64,000 nucleotides of DNA from Ancistrus triradiatus (lineage: Eukaryota; Chordata; Actinopteri; Siluriformes; Loricariidae), in assembly GCA_025084515.1 (NCBI GenBank), contig JAJAGP010000331.1, positions 107,501 to 171,500 on the forward strand, in the 5' to 3' direction. How positions within the stretch are numbered: the stretch's first letter is position 1; every line of letters starts with the position of its first letter. The notes beneath the pieces were generated by a model. That model searched no databases, was not told where the DNA came from, and saw nothing but the letters and a program-made list of their open reading frames with translations. A program made the translations under genes and the position numbers. Positions 1-11,117 of this stretch are shown here, in pieces.

Positions 1-779
1 CTGAAATTTAGGAGACGGGTCTGTAGGTTCTGTAGGCCTGAACGGGTGTCGGTTTGTCCTCCAGTCACCGAAACGAGAGAGAAACCTCCAGCTACAGCTC
101 TGTTCACCCCTGTATTGAGTGGATTTCTTCTAAAAACCCGTGAATGGAGCTCATGGTGGACGTGGTGTCCTCATGAGGAGAATCTGAAGAAGCGGCTCGA
201 CGTGAACGTGGCACTGCTGCTGAAACGCACCTGGGTTATCGCCGTCCCATGTGTCTGATCCTCCGCCAGAGCGCTCCTCACACCTCGGAAGGATCCCGAG
301 TTTATTTGGATTGGTGTTCACACTGAAGACGGAGGGGTGGAGGAGAGGAATGAGTCGGGGGAGGAAGGAGAGCGAGCGGCTCTGATCATGATGGATGTTT
401 GATTGTAGCCAGGTGTTATTTTTCTCATGGCTTTATCAGTGCGTCAGGCTTCCAGGAAAGATAAAACACTCCCAGTTTTTTTTTTTTAAGGATTCCATTG
501 CAGAGCTGGACGTCCTTCACAGTTTATCAAAACTGAATGCGTGATAACTGCAGCTCGGGTCCGTCAGCGGCTTCGCGTTCTCAGAGACCACTTACGTAAA
601 CAACCGCAGCAGCAGGAGGGCGAGGGGGCAGTTATTCAGTGCAGTACAGACCAGGAGCTGCACATACCTGGACCCAGCGGTGCCAGGAAACCGAATGTAA
701 CTTCAAAACGCAACAGAACCTCACCTCGAAAGAGGCAGAATCCCTGGTTTGCAGTGTAGGACCACCATGGTTCCTGTGT
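1..779. other. upstream intron or flank of rara, no gene seen
   Basis: No splice-consistent exon for the rara N-terminus or the first zinc finger was found here. The short open frames lack any family signature. A poly-T run lies near 476-487. Confidence 0.5.
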
Positions 780-2027
780 GTTGAGGTTGGTTTGGTCTCC
801 TGATGTCGTTAAGTTCTGGTATGGTTCCCCAGTATCTAAAGACTGTATTGTTCGATAGCTTCATTGTGTGCAGGTATGGTTCGTTAAGCACTTTGGTGTC
901 GTTAAGTCTGTATGACTGTAAGACTGTATGGCTCCCTGGCATCAGTAAGTACAGGTATGGTTCCTTGGCACTGAAAGTCCAGACTGTATTATTTGCTGGT
1001 GTCTTTAAGTTCAGGTATGGTTCCCTGGCACCAAGAGTCCAGACTCTATGGCTCCCTGGCATCATTATGTTTAGGTATCGTTTCCTGGCAAGGAATTCTA
1101 GACTGTTTGGTTTCTTGGTGTTGTTAAGCTCAGGTGAGGTTCCTTGGCAGGTATGATTTCCTGGCAACAAAAGTCCAGACAGTATTGCTTTCTGGTGCTG
1201 ATAATTTTAGGTATGGTTCCCTGGCTTTGAAAGTCCGGACTGTATGGCACCTTTTAGTTCAGCTATGGCTCCCTGGCACAGAATTCCAGACTGCACCCTT
1301 TCCTGGTGTTGTTAAGTACAAGTATTGTTTTTTGGTGCCAAAAGTCCAGACTGTATGGTTCCTTGGCGTTGTTAAGTTAGGGTTCAGTGGCATCAATGGT
1401 ACAGGTTGTACAGCTTCCTGGTGTTTTTAAATTCAGGTGTGGTTCCCTGGCACAGAATGCCAAAGTTTATGGTTCTCTGGCATCATTAAGTGCAGACTAT
1501 ATGGTTTCTGGTATGGGTCCCTGGCACGGAATTCCAGCTGTATGATTTCTTGATGTCGTTAAGTTCGGGTATTGTTCCCTGGCACAAAAGGTCCAGACTA
1601 TATGGCTTCTTGGGACTAAAAGTTCAGACTGTATAGCTTCCTGGCATAAAGTTCAGTTATGGTTTTCTGGCACCAAAAGTTCAGACTGTATGGTTCCCTG
1701 GCATGAAACTCCAGACTGTATGCCTTCCTGGTGTCGTTAAGTTCAGGTATTGTTCCTTGGCACAGAAAGTCCAGACCGTATGCTTCTGTGGCACCCTTAA
1801 ATTCAGGTATGGTTCCCTGGCATTGTTAAGTCCAGACTGTACGGTGACCTGCCCTCATGAAGTTCAGGTATGGTTCACTGGCACAAAAAGCAGGTACAGA
1901 AGTCCAAACTATATGGTTCCCTGGCACTGTTACGTTCAGGTACGGTCCCTTGGCATGGAAAGTACAGACTGTATGGCTACCTGGCACAAAAGGCCAAACT
2001 CTGTAGTTCTGTGAGGTTGTAAGGTCC

Positions 2028-2030
<3 letters not shown>
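780..2030. repeat. degenerate tandem repeat, ~60-bp unit
   Basis: About twenty diverged copies of a ~60-bp unit. Each unit has two half-units around GGTATGGTTCCCTGGCA and TATGGCTTCCTGGCATCG, separated by AAAGTCCAGACT and GTTAAGTTCA. Clear starts at about 1014, 1074, 1133 and 1210 give the period. Open frames on both strands here come from the repeat and are not genes. Confidence 0.85.
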
Positions 2031-2031
<1 letters not shown>

Positions 2032-2100
<69 letters not shown>

Positions 2101-2118
2101 TATTATATATATATATAT
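2032..2118. repeat. (TA)n microsatellite
   Basis: About 85 bp of nearly pure TA with one GATA interruption, lying inside the 60-bp tandem array. Confidence 0.95.
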
Positions 2119-2121
2119 GTA

Positions 2122-2251
2122 GTAGTTCTCGACTTACGACGCAGATCCGTTCCTAGGTGGCGTCGTAAACCGATTTTCGGTGTAAGTCATACGAACATAA
2201 CATACTGTAAGCACTCATCCTAACTCGAGACCGTCGTAACCCGAGGACTAC
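2122..2251. mobile_element. short palindromic non-autonomous DNA element
   Basis: A 130-bp segment with imperfect terminal inverted repeats: GTAGTTCTCGACTTACGAC at 2122-2140 and the complement of GTAGTCCTCGGGTTACGAC at 2233-2251. It has no coding content and interrupts the tandem array next to the TA tract. Confidence 0.7.
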
Positions 2252-2560
2252 CTGTGTATGGTTTCCTGGCACTGTAAAGATCAGCTGTGGTTCCCTGGCA
2301 CTGACATATTGACAGTGTATTTTTCCATAGCATTGGTAAGTTCATAAGGTTGATAAAGGCACAAAAATTCAGACCGTCAGGTTCTGTGGCACCATTAAAT
2401 ATGGGTATGGTTTACTGGCACAGAATTCCAAACTGTACGGTTCCCTGCTGCTGTTACGTTCAGCTACGGTTCCTTGCCATGGAAAGTATGACTGTATGGC
2501 TTCCTGGCATCACTAAGTTCATCAGCTATTGGTCCCTGGCACCTAAGGTTCAGCTATGAC
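2252..2560. repeat. second block of the ~60-bp tandem repeat
   Basis: The TGGTTCCCTGGCAC/TTCCTGGCATCA motifs resume after the palindromic element and fade out by about 2560. This shows that one array was split by the TA tract and the element. Confidence 0.75.
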
Positions 2561-3119
2561 TTCGGCAGAGAATTCGATTTAGATGGTGATTGCGCTGCAA
2601 TATAAGGTTGGCGGAGCTTAAATCCAGCTTGATGCGGCACGTGAAATCGTCTCTGTTTTTAAGGAATGTCCTCATGCGCTGATGTCACACAGTGCAGATA
2701 TTTAGAGAGACACCTCGTCCTCCTGCTCTGCTCCACTGACCTCCTGTAATTAAAGCTAATGGACACTAACGTCCCAGCCCTCTCTCTCTCTCGTCCCAGC
2801 ACTCAGGCTGATGGTGATTACACTCCTTGTGCAATTTTATCCTGAGAGTTTCTCTCACTGCTGGATTAGAGGGCTGCCCAAGCTTAGCCTACGCTCAGTC
2901 CAGAATGGGATCAGTGCCAGCCTTAAGGACAAGCATTTTTTGGGGCCACTGTGTTCATGTAGTGTGTCTTGGTGGAAACAAAGTGCTGACGTGCCATCAG
3001 AAACATACAAAGGCAAACAAATCCTGGCCACATAACAAACTGTAGGGGGTTAATAAAGAAAAAGCCAGCTTCGATCATTTTTACTAACGTGGACCTCGTG
3101 TCTCTGTGGTCACACACGG

Positions 3120-3650
3120 TCTTCATTTCTTCCAAAAAAAAGATCTGTGATACTGATGGGTCTGAGCACAATCCCCGTTCCCACTGTATGATGGTCCATC
3201 CAAGCCTCCCAGCCCAGAGAAGCTGACGCCCCTTCTGGGCATGGTTATAACATAAGGCTTCTTTTTAGCACAGTAACGTTTTAAGTGGTATCTGTGAATG
3301 TAACTCTGTATTGTAGAGCTTGATAAAGGTTTGATAAAGGAATCCCTTGCCCATGTGGTTCTATCAGCTATTGATGAATGCCGGTTCTTGATGCAGCGCC
3401 GTCTGAGGGAGTGGAGGTCACCCCTCTTCAGATTAGGCTTTTTGGAAGTTCCTCCAGATTCCTTGAGTTGTTTTATGATATTATGCTCTGTAGAGGGAGA
3501 GATATATAAATCCCTTCCAGTCTTTCTTTGAGGAACGTTGTTTTGAAACATTTCACATTTTCCCACACATTTGTTGATAACCTGGAGAACCTCTGCCCAT
3601 CTGTCCTCCTCAGACTCAGCCCTTTGTGGCTGCTGCTTTTGTAGCAAATC
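3120..3650 (-). mobile_element. Tc1-like transposon fragment (transposase N-terminal half)
   Basis: The minus strand encodes a diverged Tc1 DNA-binding region: STEHNIIKQLKESGG, then LRRRCIKNRHSSIADRTTWA and a YHLKRYCAKKKPYV stretch, the usual order in fish Tc1 elements. The frame breaks after KKKPY, and no DDE core follows. It ends just upstream of the rara zinc-finger exon. Confidence 0.8.
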
Positions 3651-3691
3651 ATGATTATAATCACCTGTTTGTTTTCTCTCTGGGTATTTAG

Positions 3692-3833
3692 GGCTTTTTC
3701 CGGAGGAGCATCCAGAAGAACATGGTTTACACGTGCCACCGAGAGAAGAGCTGCATCATCAACAAGGTCACACGTAACCGGTGCCAGTACTGCCGCCTGC
3801 AGAAGTGTCTCGAAGTGGGAATGTCCAAAGAGT
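3692..3833 (+). CDS. rara: rara exon: second zinc finger of DNA-binding domain
   Basis: The exon begins at GFFRRS just after the P-box and ends after GMSKE with one base of the next Ser codon. It carries the four cysteines of the second zinc finger and the D-box. The acceptor is TTTAG and the donor GTGAGT. Its 142 nt and phases match the vertebrate RAR second-finger exon. One substitution against the usual vertebrate form is seen: QKCLEV where QKCFEV is typical. Confidence 0.95.
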
Positions 3834-4106
3834 GTGAGTGTGTGTTGTGCTTTCCTATAGCTATCCTACGCTTGGTGGTCCGGCTCTGTCTTTGCTTTGT
3901 GTAGATTCCCTTCGACGTTGGCTAAGCGTGTTTTCAAGCAAATCGTAGGTTGAATCGTTTCTGTTGGACGTTGATGCTTAGCTCCGGCAGATCACGTGTT
4001 TCGTGACCTTTAGATCTTTGCTCTTTCTGCCCCTCCACCCTGAACTGTGTGATCTTTTGCCCCTGGTTTGGCCCGGCAGCTGCGAAGAAGCCATTTGGTG
4101 TTTCCA

Positions 4107-4146
<40 letters not shown>

Positions 4147-7100
4147 CCAGTCAGCTAAATGGTAACCGTAGAAATTAAAACATGACGTACTAAAAACTGC
4201 AAACCTTTAAAGTCGGCCTGATATTAAATAAAACAGCTCCAGATCTTATGTGTAACGTAAGAAAGATCGGAGTAATCTGGTCTCTAATCTCGGGAAAATC
4301 TTCTTAAATCTGTGTTTTTTTTCATTCTTAAGAAAACTTTTGTTTAGTTATGAAAAATTGTCATTCTTTAAATAACTTCTTAAGAATGACCTTATTTTCT
4401 TAACTCTTTTTAAGGAACAATTTTAAGAACAAGTGGTATTCTTGAAAACGTTTTTGTAACCTTACGATAGCCTCACGCTTGTCTTAGCCTCTAAGAGTTG
4501 ACAAGGTAAACATCGAAATTTAAAACTTTCACTGGAAATAACTAACTAATCCTCATCTTTTGCTTTCCGCAGTCACCCTACACTTATTGTGTTTTGTATT
4601 TTCCAAAGTACTGTGTATTTTATGTGAATTTATTGTTTGAGAAATTTTTTCAAAGCTTGGTTTGATGCTTTTCCTCTCAGTGGATTAAATAAAGTAAATG
4701 AAGGTAAATACAAATTCATGTGTCTCGCGCCGTGTATCGTAAGCTCTAAAATGAAGCGCAGAATAAAGGTCTTTGTGAGAATTGCTTTTAAGAACATTCT
4801 TACGAACATTTTTGTCTTAAGAACCTTCGGAAGAAAGAACTTTCCTTAAGAAAGCTTTGTGAATCCGGCCCCAGATTCCGTGATGAGAAACCTTGTGAAA
4901 GTCGAGAATATTTATCGCAGATCCTGCTGGTTGAAGAAATGATGTCCAACGGCGCGTCCCTCGACTTTACAGAAACATGGGAAGTTTCCCGTCGTGACCC
5001 GGCGCTGCCGCCTCGTCCTCCTCATCCGGGCCCTGACAGCTCCGCTTCAGATGGATGGCTCTCCGGCTCTCCGCGCCTCGTGGCAGGAGCGTTTATGAAT
5101 TCCGGCTCGGTACGGTTTTTGCATCGCTGTGCGAGTGGGCGCGTGGTGAAAAATGACTTTTCCCGCGCTAATGGTTCTTTAATGGTTCCATTAGATGGGG
5201 TTTCCAGAGCCCACGCTGGCACTGAGAGATGGATATGTGCCGAGGAAGAGGAGGAGGAGGAGGAGGAGGAGGCGCTGAGATGTAATCGAATTAAAATCAC
5301 AACCTTATGGAAAATGGAAAGCACAAACGAACGCTGCGGGAAACGGGAACGAACGTGGAAGCCAAGGCGAGATGCGTGACGCGTGAAGATACCCTTCTGT
5401 TTAAATCGTAGAAAGAAAAAGAGGACATTGTTACAGCGAGCAAACCGAAATGTTCGCCGTCACAAAACCTGCAAGGGGCAAAGCTGAAATTTTATTGAGG
5501 TAGCACATTTTTATTAGTCTTGTCACGAAGCAGCTTTAAAAAGAACGAGCATAAACAGTAAGGTTATTCTCACAAGAAAAACGATATGCAAATGCATTAC
5601 AGCAGGGTTGCCAGATCCCACAAGAGAAATGGGCGAATAGGTCTACGGAAACAAGCTTGAAAGTTCAAAGAAATTGGCTCAAAAAACCCAAACAGGCAAC
5701 CTAGTGCAATATGAGTGACCATTTGATTTGCTCTGTTAAAATAATAATGTATTTTTTCCTTAGCTTTAGCCGTTGAACAAAACCAGTTTGAGAGAATGAA
5801 AGAGAGGCTCGATGAGCAATGACAATTTAGCAACAAAAACCTAAAACTTGCAACTATTGGTATTTGTAAGCGACTTTATAAAAAATAAGTCCCTTAGAAT
5901 AAGTGGACCTGGCAACCAGGAGACACAGCAGACTTCTGGGAGCGGATTCACGAAAGGTTTCTTCACAAAAAAACTTGTGAAGGTTCTTAAGACAAACAAC
6001 AAGAAGTTCTTAAATGCAGTTGTCGAAAAAAACTTAAGTTCTCAAACATTATTTTAAGAGAACCTTTTCTTATGTAGGCTATGATTCATTTTAGAGCTTA
6101 CAATATTTGGTGCGAGACACCTTTTGAATTTGTATTTAACTTTATTTAGTTGAATTCTCTCAGATGAAGAACATTAAATACGCTTTCAGACTTTTTAGCA
6201 AACAATAACGGAGACAGAGGAGTGTCAAACTGTTTCAAGTTTTACAAATTATTTTACAAACTTCAAACTTTGATATTAAATAATCAAATGATTCATTTTC
6301 TCCAGTATATACTGCATTTCAGAGTCTCCACAAAGTGTTCGATAGCCGTTTCACTGCCTTTAATTCCGGGGTTGCCAGATTCAGCAAGGAAAAAACTAAA
6401 AAGTCAGTGGAAAAAGAGGCCAAATAAAGCAAAGTCTGTAGAATATGTAGACCTGGCAACCGTGGGGAAGGCTCTTGCACATGCACAGTCTGAAAACTGA
6501 TTATGATCGGGAAACTCGTATACATGCAATGACTAATCCGATTACTGGGTTAAAGTCTGATTTGTAGATTGGAGTATGCTGTTTACATGACCACTTAAAT
6601 AATGAGATAACTGCAGAGATCAGATTATTATCGGATTATTAAGTGCATGTAAGGGATGGTAGAAGTGTGAAACGAGACACGCCCCTAAATCGTACTGAGA
6701 TTGATTGATGGATTTTGGAGTTACTTAAGTGTGCAAGTGTTAATTAGGGGAAGATGCTGGACCTGGTAATTAAGTAAAGTAGCTTTTAGTTGTTTCCAAC
6801 ACGTTCCAGCTTCTGGGAAATGAAGTTTTTCCACGATTTTCCAGAATCGGTAAGCATTTAGACACCCGAGCAAGTCTCCGCACCGGCTGACGAAAGGAAA
6901 GGAGGCGTATTATTACTTTATTATAAAGAGATCAAAGAGAAAAATGGAGAGGGAGAAAGAAGCGGCGAGAGCGCGAGAGAAATTGAAAGAAGCAGGGGTT
7001 TGAAGCTTCAAAGCGGCGGAGCTGCCACCGGCCTTAATTAGATCAGCACACAGACGTCATTCATCACCGATATTAACAGCTTCATCCGCCGCCGCTCGGG

Positions 7101-10100
7101 CACTTAAAACAATTCTGTGGGCGTCTTTAATGTATTTATAAATTATGATGCATCCGCGTCACGCCTCAGTCGGCTCTGGGAAGATGCTAACCGCTTGTAC
7201 CAGTCTGTACGCTAGCATCGGAACGGATTTTATCAACCCAGAACGGGTTATTCAGCATATTCATTAAGTTATTTGTTATTCAGGCTGTGGGAGGTTTTAG
7301 TGTTGCTGCAACATTTTGCCTCGTGTAATTCCGAGGTCACCAGATCCCGTAAGAAAAATAAGCCAGCAGGTCAGTGGATGAGAGCCCAGAAGAAGCCAAG
7401 TCTCTTACAATAAGCAGACCTGGCAACCATGAGTGTTCTCATAGTCTGATTTCTGCTGTTATCTGATATTCCAGTGGTCATGGATACAGCATGCTCTGGT
7501 CTAGAAATCAGATTAAGACATCTGATAACGAGCTGGGTTTAAGCTCAATAACCTTGTTTCTTAAAGGATGAATGAACATGGTTGCCAGGTCCGCTTATTT
7601 TTCAGATTTTGTCTCTTTTGGACTTCTTACAGGATCTGGCAACCCAGCATTAAACGCAGCACCTGCTAAACGGCCATCGAAGACTTTGTTGAGGCTCTGA
7701 AATGCAGTATATACTCAAGAAAATGAAGAATTTCCTAATTTAATATTACAGTTAGAAGTTTGTCGGATTTCTGTGAGATTATTGGCCGGTTGGAAAGTAG
7801 AAATCTGATTACTGTTTATTATTGAGTCGTGTAAAGCTTTAACATTATCTGATTACTAAAGTGCATGTAAACTTGATCAGATTACTGACAAAATCTGATT
7901 TTCTGCAGTTATCGGATTATCAAGTGCCTATAAACGGACTCTGATTACTGAGGTAAAATCCTCCGATTTTCAGACCTTAATCTGATGTGGGAAATCGGCA
8001 CAGGCACTTCCCATTTTACCACGGTCCAAGTTACGATATTTTGACCTTACGATGGGAATCCGATAATAAACAGAAGTACAAATTCAGCGTGAAACCTGTA
8101 CACAGTACAGTTCTCTCCTGTGCTAAATGCGGAAGTCGGCAGTGCGTGACGTAGGGAGTCACATGACGGGAGTGATGAGTGCTGGGAAATGTAGTGAGGA
8201 AAAGCCGCGGTCGTGAAAACATTTAGGAACGTAATGTTTTCAAGAATACCACTTATTCTTAGTAGAGTGAGGACAAAATAAGGTCATTCTTAACACGTTA
8301 TGTGAAGAATAACAAATTATCAGAACTTTTTCTTAAGAATGAAAACACGTTTAAGGAATCTTTTCTGAATCCGGTTCCAGATTTCTATTTCCTGTTACGA
8401 TTCTAGACTCGGCTGTTTGTGACAACATCCAGATCGATCTGAATTTTGATCAGTGAAGGACTTTACAAAGTTGGGGGAAAAGGTGACATCACCACACCCG
8501 TTCAGACTAAAGTGAGCAGATTACTCGAAACAACAGGGGTGAGACTCATCAAAAACTCGGCCGGTCAGACGTAGGAATGATCTCACACCCTGCTCGAACC
8601 CTTTACCTGACAGGATCGTTGCTCTGTCTAAGACGAGAAGAGGTGTAACCCAATATCAGGAGAGGAAATGACTCATGTGTATTGTCTGGGCAGCTCATTG
8701 TCAGTACAAAAGATCCTCCTTTGACGTCATGGGCCTGTTCCGATCTTCTCCCTCTTCATCTCGTCTGAAGAGCTGCTCATTATGTTCGTAATCCATTTAT
8801 AATTACCACTCTGATTCTAAAGATCAGCCCAGTGATGAGTAATCTGGGCTCAACGCGGAACTCGATGACCTTTAAGAACCGCGGTGTGGCAGAAAACAGT
8901 TGTTGCACCATCTAGTGGTGAAGGTTTTAGCTGCCTCTCAGTGTAGTGTCACTCTTTACTGTTTTTATCGGTAAATACGTGGTCGTGCTTAAAGTGGGGT
9001 TTCTCCAAATGTACCAAATACATCTGAGACCATCGCTTGGGACCTGTATGTTTTGGGAATAACATCAAGCAGTTTCATGTGCAGCATGAAACACAACAAC
9101 TCCGGTCTGGTTGAGGATAAACAAGACCACAGCGCCATCTACTGACGCAGGTTTCTTTCATAGCTGTATAATATAGATATACCTAGACGCCGCATCGTCC
9201 ACTATATCGGTCCGGGCAAGACCGGCTTGTAAACAAATTCAAGTGTACTTTAATAAATAGTATAATTGATGAAATAATAGATTAACAATAGTAAATATAG
9301 TTTATGTAGTGCGTCCTTGATCAGCCTACTGTGACTTCAAAGCATCTCCTCGTTATAAAATCTCATACGTTTTGTTTTTGTCCTGACAGCGGTGCGGAAC
9401 GACCGGAACAAGAAGAAAAAGGAGGAGAAGAAGGCGGAGTTCACAGAGAGCTACGTCCTGAGCCCTGACACGGAGAGGATGATCGAGAGAGTCAGAAAGG
9501 CTCATCAGGACACATTTCCGTCCCTGTGCCAGCTGGGCAAATACACCACGGTGGGTGAGCTGTGCCAGCAGTTGGCGCCGTTAGCCCTTCTTCAGATTTC
9601 TGTATATATAAATAACGCCACTCCGTTCTCGCTGTGTTCTGCAGAATAACAGCGCCGATCACAGGGTCTCCCTGGACGTGGATCTGTGGGATAAGTTCAG
9701 CGAGCTCTCCACCAAGTGCATCATCAAAACCGTGGAGTTTGCCAAACAGCTCCCGGGTTTCACCACGCTGACCATCGCGGATCAGATCACGCTCCTGAAA
9801 GCAGCATGTCTCGACATCCTGGTGAGTCCCGCGCGCCGGTAATGTGTAGAAAGCCCGCGCTCGAACCCTGAGCTTTCTGTAACTCCGGGCCCGTTTCAGA
9901 TTCTGCGGATCTGCACGCGTTACACCCCTGATCAGGACACCATGACCTTCTCCGACGGTCTGACGCTGAACCGAACGCAGATGCACAACGCCGGTTTCGG
10001 CCCGCTCACCGACCTTGTCTTTGCCTTCGCTAACCAGCTGCTGCCGCTGGACATGGATGATGCCGAAACGGGCCTCCTTAGCGCCATCTGCCTGCTGTGT

Positions 10101-10218
10101 GGAGGTACTTTACTCGATTCCGAGTACAACTTTTCTCCTTCTGAAGGATCGGGGGCTATCAGCCAACTGTTTTGGAAATGCTTGATGTGTGTTATATCTC
10201 TGTGTGTATTTAGTGCAT

Positions 10219-10260
<42 letters not shown>

Positions 10261-11117
10261 GCATTTAGTAGATATCAACGTTATGTGTGTGTTTATTTTC
10301 CATTCTCGCTGCCCTCAAATATAACACAGCTCTGTCACATATGGCAAAAAAAAGATCAGATTTCGGCTCCTTTTACCTGTTTGATTGACAAGAGAGATTC
10401 GGTGAAACATTCTGTGGATGTGGGGGTCGGTGGGTCATTACCAAGATGTCAGGCGCTAAAAGCTTTCGCTGCCAGGGGCGGGCCAGCGAGTGCTAACTGG
10501 TGAAAGTGTCACACGTCATGATTTTCTGACCAAATCCAATTTTGAGCTGGAATGACATAAAAGTCGTGTGAATTCTGAGTGGCGTCGCCACATCTGTGGC
10601 CCAAATCGGTACTGAAAACGTCCGATTCAGTGCGAGTTTTTCCTAAACGGCTGGTGTGTGACGTGTGTACAGATCGGCAGGACCTAGAGGAGTCGGATAA
10701 GGTGGACATCCTGCAGGAGCCGCTACTGGAAGCGCTAAAGATCTACGTGAGGAGGAGGCGGCCTCATAAACCGCACATGTTCCCCAAAATGCTGATGAAG
10801 ATCACAGACCTCCGGAGCATCAGCGCTAAAGGTGAGAGAGACCCTCACACACACCAGAGCGATAACACGAGGACGAGGTGTGTTCATTTTATCGAACCTC
10901 TACCCTGAATTGTTGTCCTTCAGGTGCGGAGCGGGTGATCACGCTGAAGATGGAGATCCCTGGCTCCATGCCTCCTCTCATCCAGGAGATGTTGGAGAAC
11001 TCGGAGGGCATAGACGGTGGCAGCGGCGGCAGCAGCAGCGGGAACCCGCCGGGCAGCTGCAGCCCGAGCCTGTCGCCCAGTTCCACACGCAGCAGCCCGT
11101 CCACACACTCGCCCTGA
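3692..11117 (+). CDS. rara: retinoic acid receptor alpha, last six coding exons
   Basis: Ligand-dependent nuclear receptor that binds retinoic acid response elements with RXR. Coding exons are 3692-3833, 9390-9550, 9645-9821, 9900-10104, 10673-10831 and 10924-11117 (142, 161, 177, 205, 159 and 194 nt). They join in frame into 345 residues with consensus splice sites. They encode the second zinc finger with its four zinc cysteines, the basic hinge (RNDRNKKKK), the ligand-binding domain, helix 12 (PLIQEMLEN) and a Ser/Pro-rich C-terminus ending THSP. Isotype markers fit alpha: Ser in ELSTKC, Ile in ILILRI and Val in AERVITL, where gamma has Ala, Met and Ala. The first-finger exon and N-terminus are not in the window. 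The 5.6-kb second intron is full of repeats. Which teleost alpha copy this is cannot be told. Confidence 0.96.
4111..4145. repeat. (GT)n microsatellite
   Basis: About 34 bp of uninterrupted GT. Confidence 0.95.
4290..4876. repeat. TTCTTAAGAA-rich dispersed repeat
   Basis: The left part (about 4290-4460) matches the reverse complement of 8225-8400, including AAGTGGTATTCTTGAAAACG. The right end reads GTGAATCCGGCCCCAGATT, and the 8.4-kb copy ends similarly. It has no coding capacity; a non-autonomous DNA transposon is likely but the ends were not fully matched. Confidence 0.55.
5605..5917. mobile_element. inverted-repeat element with GGTTGCCAGA termini (copy 1)
   Basis: It starts GGGTTGCCAGATCCC and ends GGACCTGGCAACC, forming short terminal inverted repeats. 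It is non-coding. Shorter relatives lie at 6371, 7335 and 7580. Confidence 0.6.
6371..6461. mobile_element. inverted-repeat element with GGTTGCCAGA termini (copy 2)
   Basis: GTTGCCAGAT at the left and GACCTGGCAACC at the right, with a ~90-bp span. Confidence 0.55.
7335..7428. mobile_element. inverted-repeat element with GGTTGCCAGA termini (copy 3)
   Basis: The left end is degenerate (GGTCACCAGATCCC); the right end is GACCTGGCAACC. The interior resembles copy 2. Confidence 0.5.
7580..7645. mobile_element. inverted-repeat element with GGTTGCCAGA termini (copy 4, inverted)
   Basis: It reads GGTTGCCAGGTCCGC to GATCTGGCAACCC, the opposite orientation to copies 2 and 3 by its internal sequence. 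Confidence 0.5.
8225..8400. repeat. inverted copy of the TTCTTAAGAA-rich repeat
   Basis: Its reverse complement matches about 4290-4460, including the TAAGAATGACCTTATTTT segment. It ends near CTGAATCCGGTTCCAG. Confidence 0.55.
9390..9550 (+). CDS. rara: rara exon: hinge and start of ligand-binding domain
   Basis: It completes the split Ser codon (T|CG) and continues VRNDRNKKKK, the hinge nuclear-localisation stretch, through helices 1-3 to LGKYTT. The donor is GTGGGT. The middle of the hinge (EEKKAEFTESYVLSPD) is the divergent part expected between orthologues. Confidence 0.94.
9645..9821 (+). CDS. rara: rara exon: ligand-binding domain, coactivator groove
   Basis: It starts NNSADHRVSLD and runs to AACLDIL. 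It contains FSELSTKCIIK, where Ser rather than Ala marks the alpha isotype, and the ADQITLLKAA helix. The acceptor is TCTGCAG and the donor GTGAGT. Confidence 0.95.
9900..10104 (+). CDS. rara: rara exon: ligand-binding domain, ligand contacts
   Basis: It starts ILRICTRYTPDQD, where Ile marks alpha/beta against Met in gamma. It carries TFSDGLTLNRTQ and NAGFGPLTDLVFAFANQ and ends in CG. The arginines and the Ser of the beta-turn that hold the retinoate carboxylate are present. The donor (GTACTT) is weaker than the others. A (CA)n tract follows in the intron. Confidence 0.95.
10219..10259. repeat. (CA)n microsatellite in rara intron
   Basis: About 40 bp of CA between the fourth and fifth rara coding exons present here. 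Confidence 0.95.
10673..10831 (+). CDS. rara: rara exon: ligand-binding domain, dimer surface
   Basis: It continues DRQDLEESDKVDILQEPLLEA and ends SAKG in the helix 9-10 region used for RXR dimerisation. The acceptor is GTACAG and the donor GTGAGA. Confidence 0.95.
10924..11117 (+). CDS. rara: rara last coding exon: helices 11-12 and F domain
   Basis: It encodes AERVITLKMEIPGSMPPLI, helix 12 (PLIQEMLEN) and a Gly/Ser/Pro tail (GSCSPSLSPSS ... THSP) before TGA at 11115-11117. Val in AERVITL marks alpha. The F-domain end closely follows RARalpha and is unlike the gamma end. Confidence 0.95.

Larger units (their letters stand above)
3834..9389. other. large rara intron, repeat-rich, no exon seen
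   Basis: 5.6 kb between the second-finger and hinge exons. It holds a (GT)n tract, TTCTTAAGAA-rich repeats, four elements ending in GGTTGCCAG-type termini, and CTGATTA-rich repeats. A GAG/GAA run near 5247-5270 makes open frames on both strands; no coding signature was found. Confidence 0.6.

Noticed and set aside
721..1170. Long open frames on both strands (149 and 117 codons)
   Set aside because: They are read straight through the degenerate 60-bp tandem repeat and repeat with its period.
1..3691. Earlier rara exons (N-terminus, first zinc finger)
   Set aside because: No sequence for the first-finger cysteines or the CEGCK junction was found in any frame.
4939..5379. 146-codon plus-strand frame with a Glu run
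   Set aside because: It depends on a GAG/GAA simple repeat in the rara intron; no family match or splice logic.
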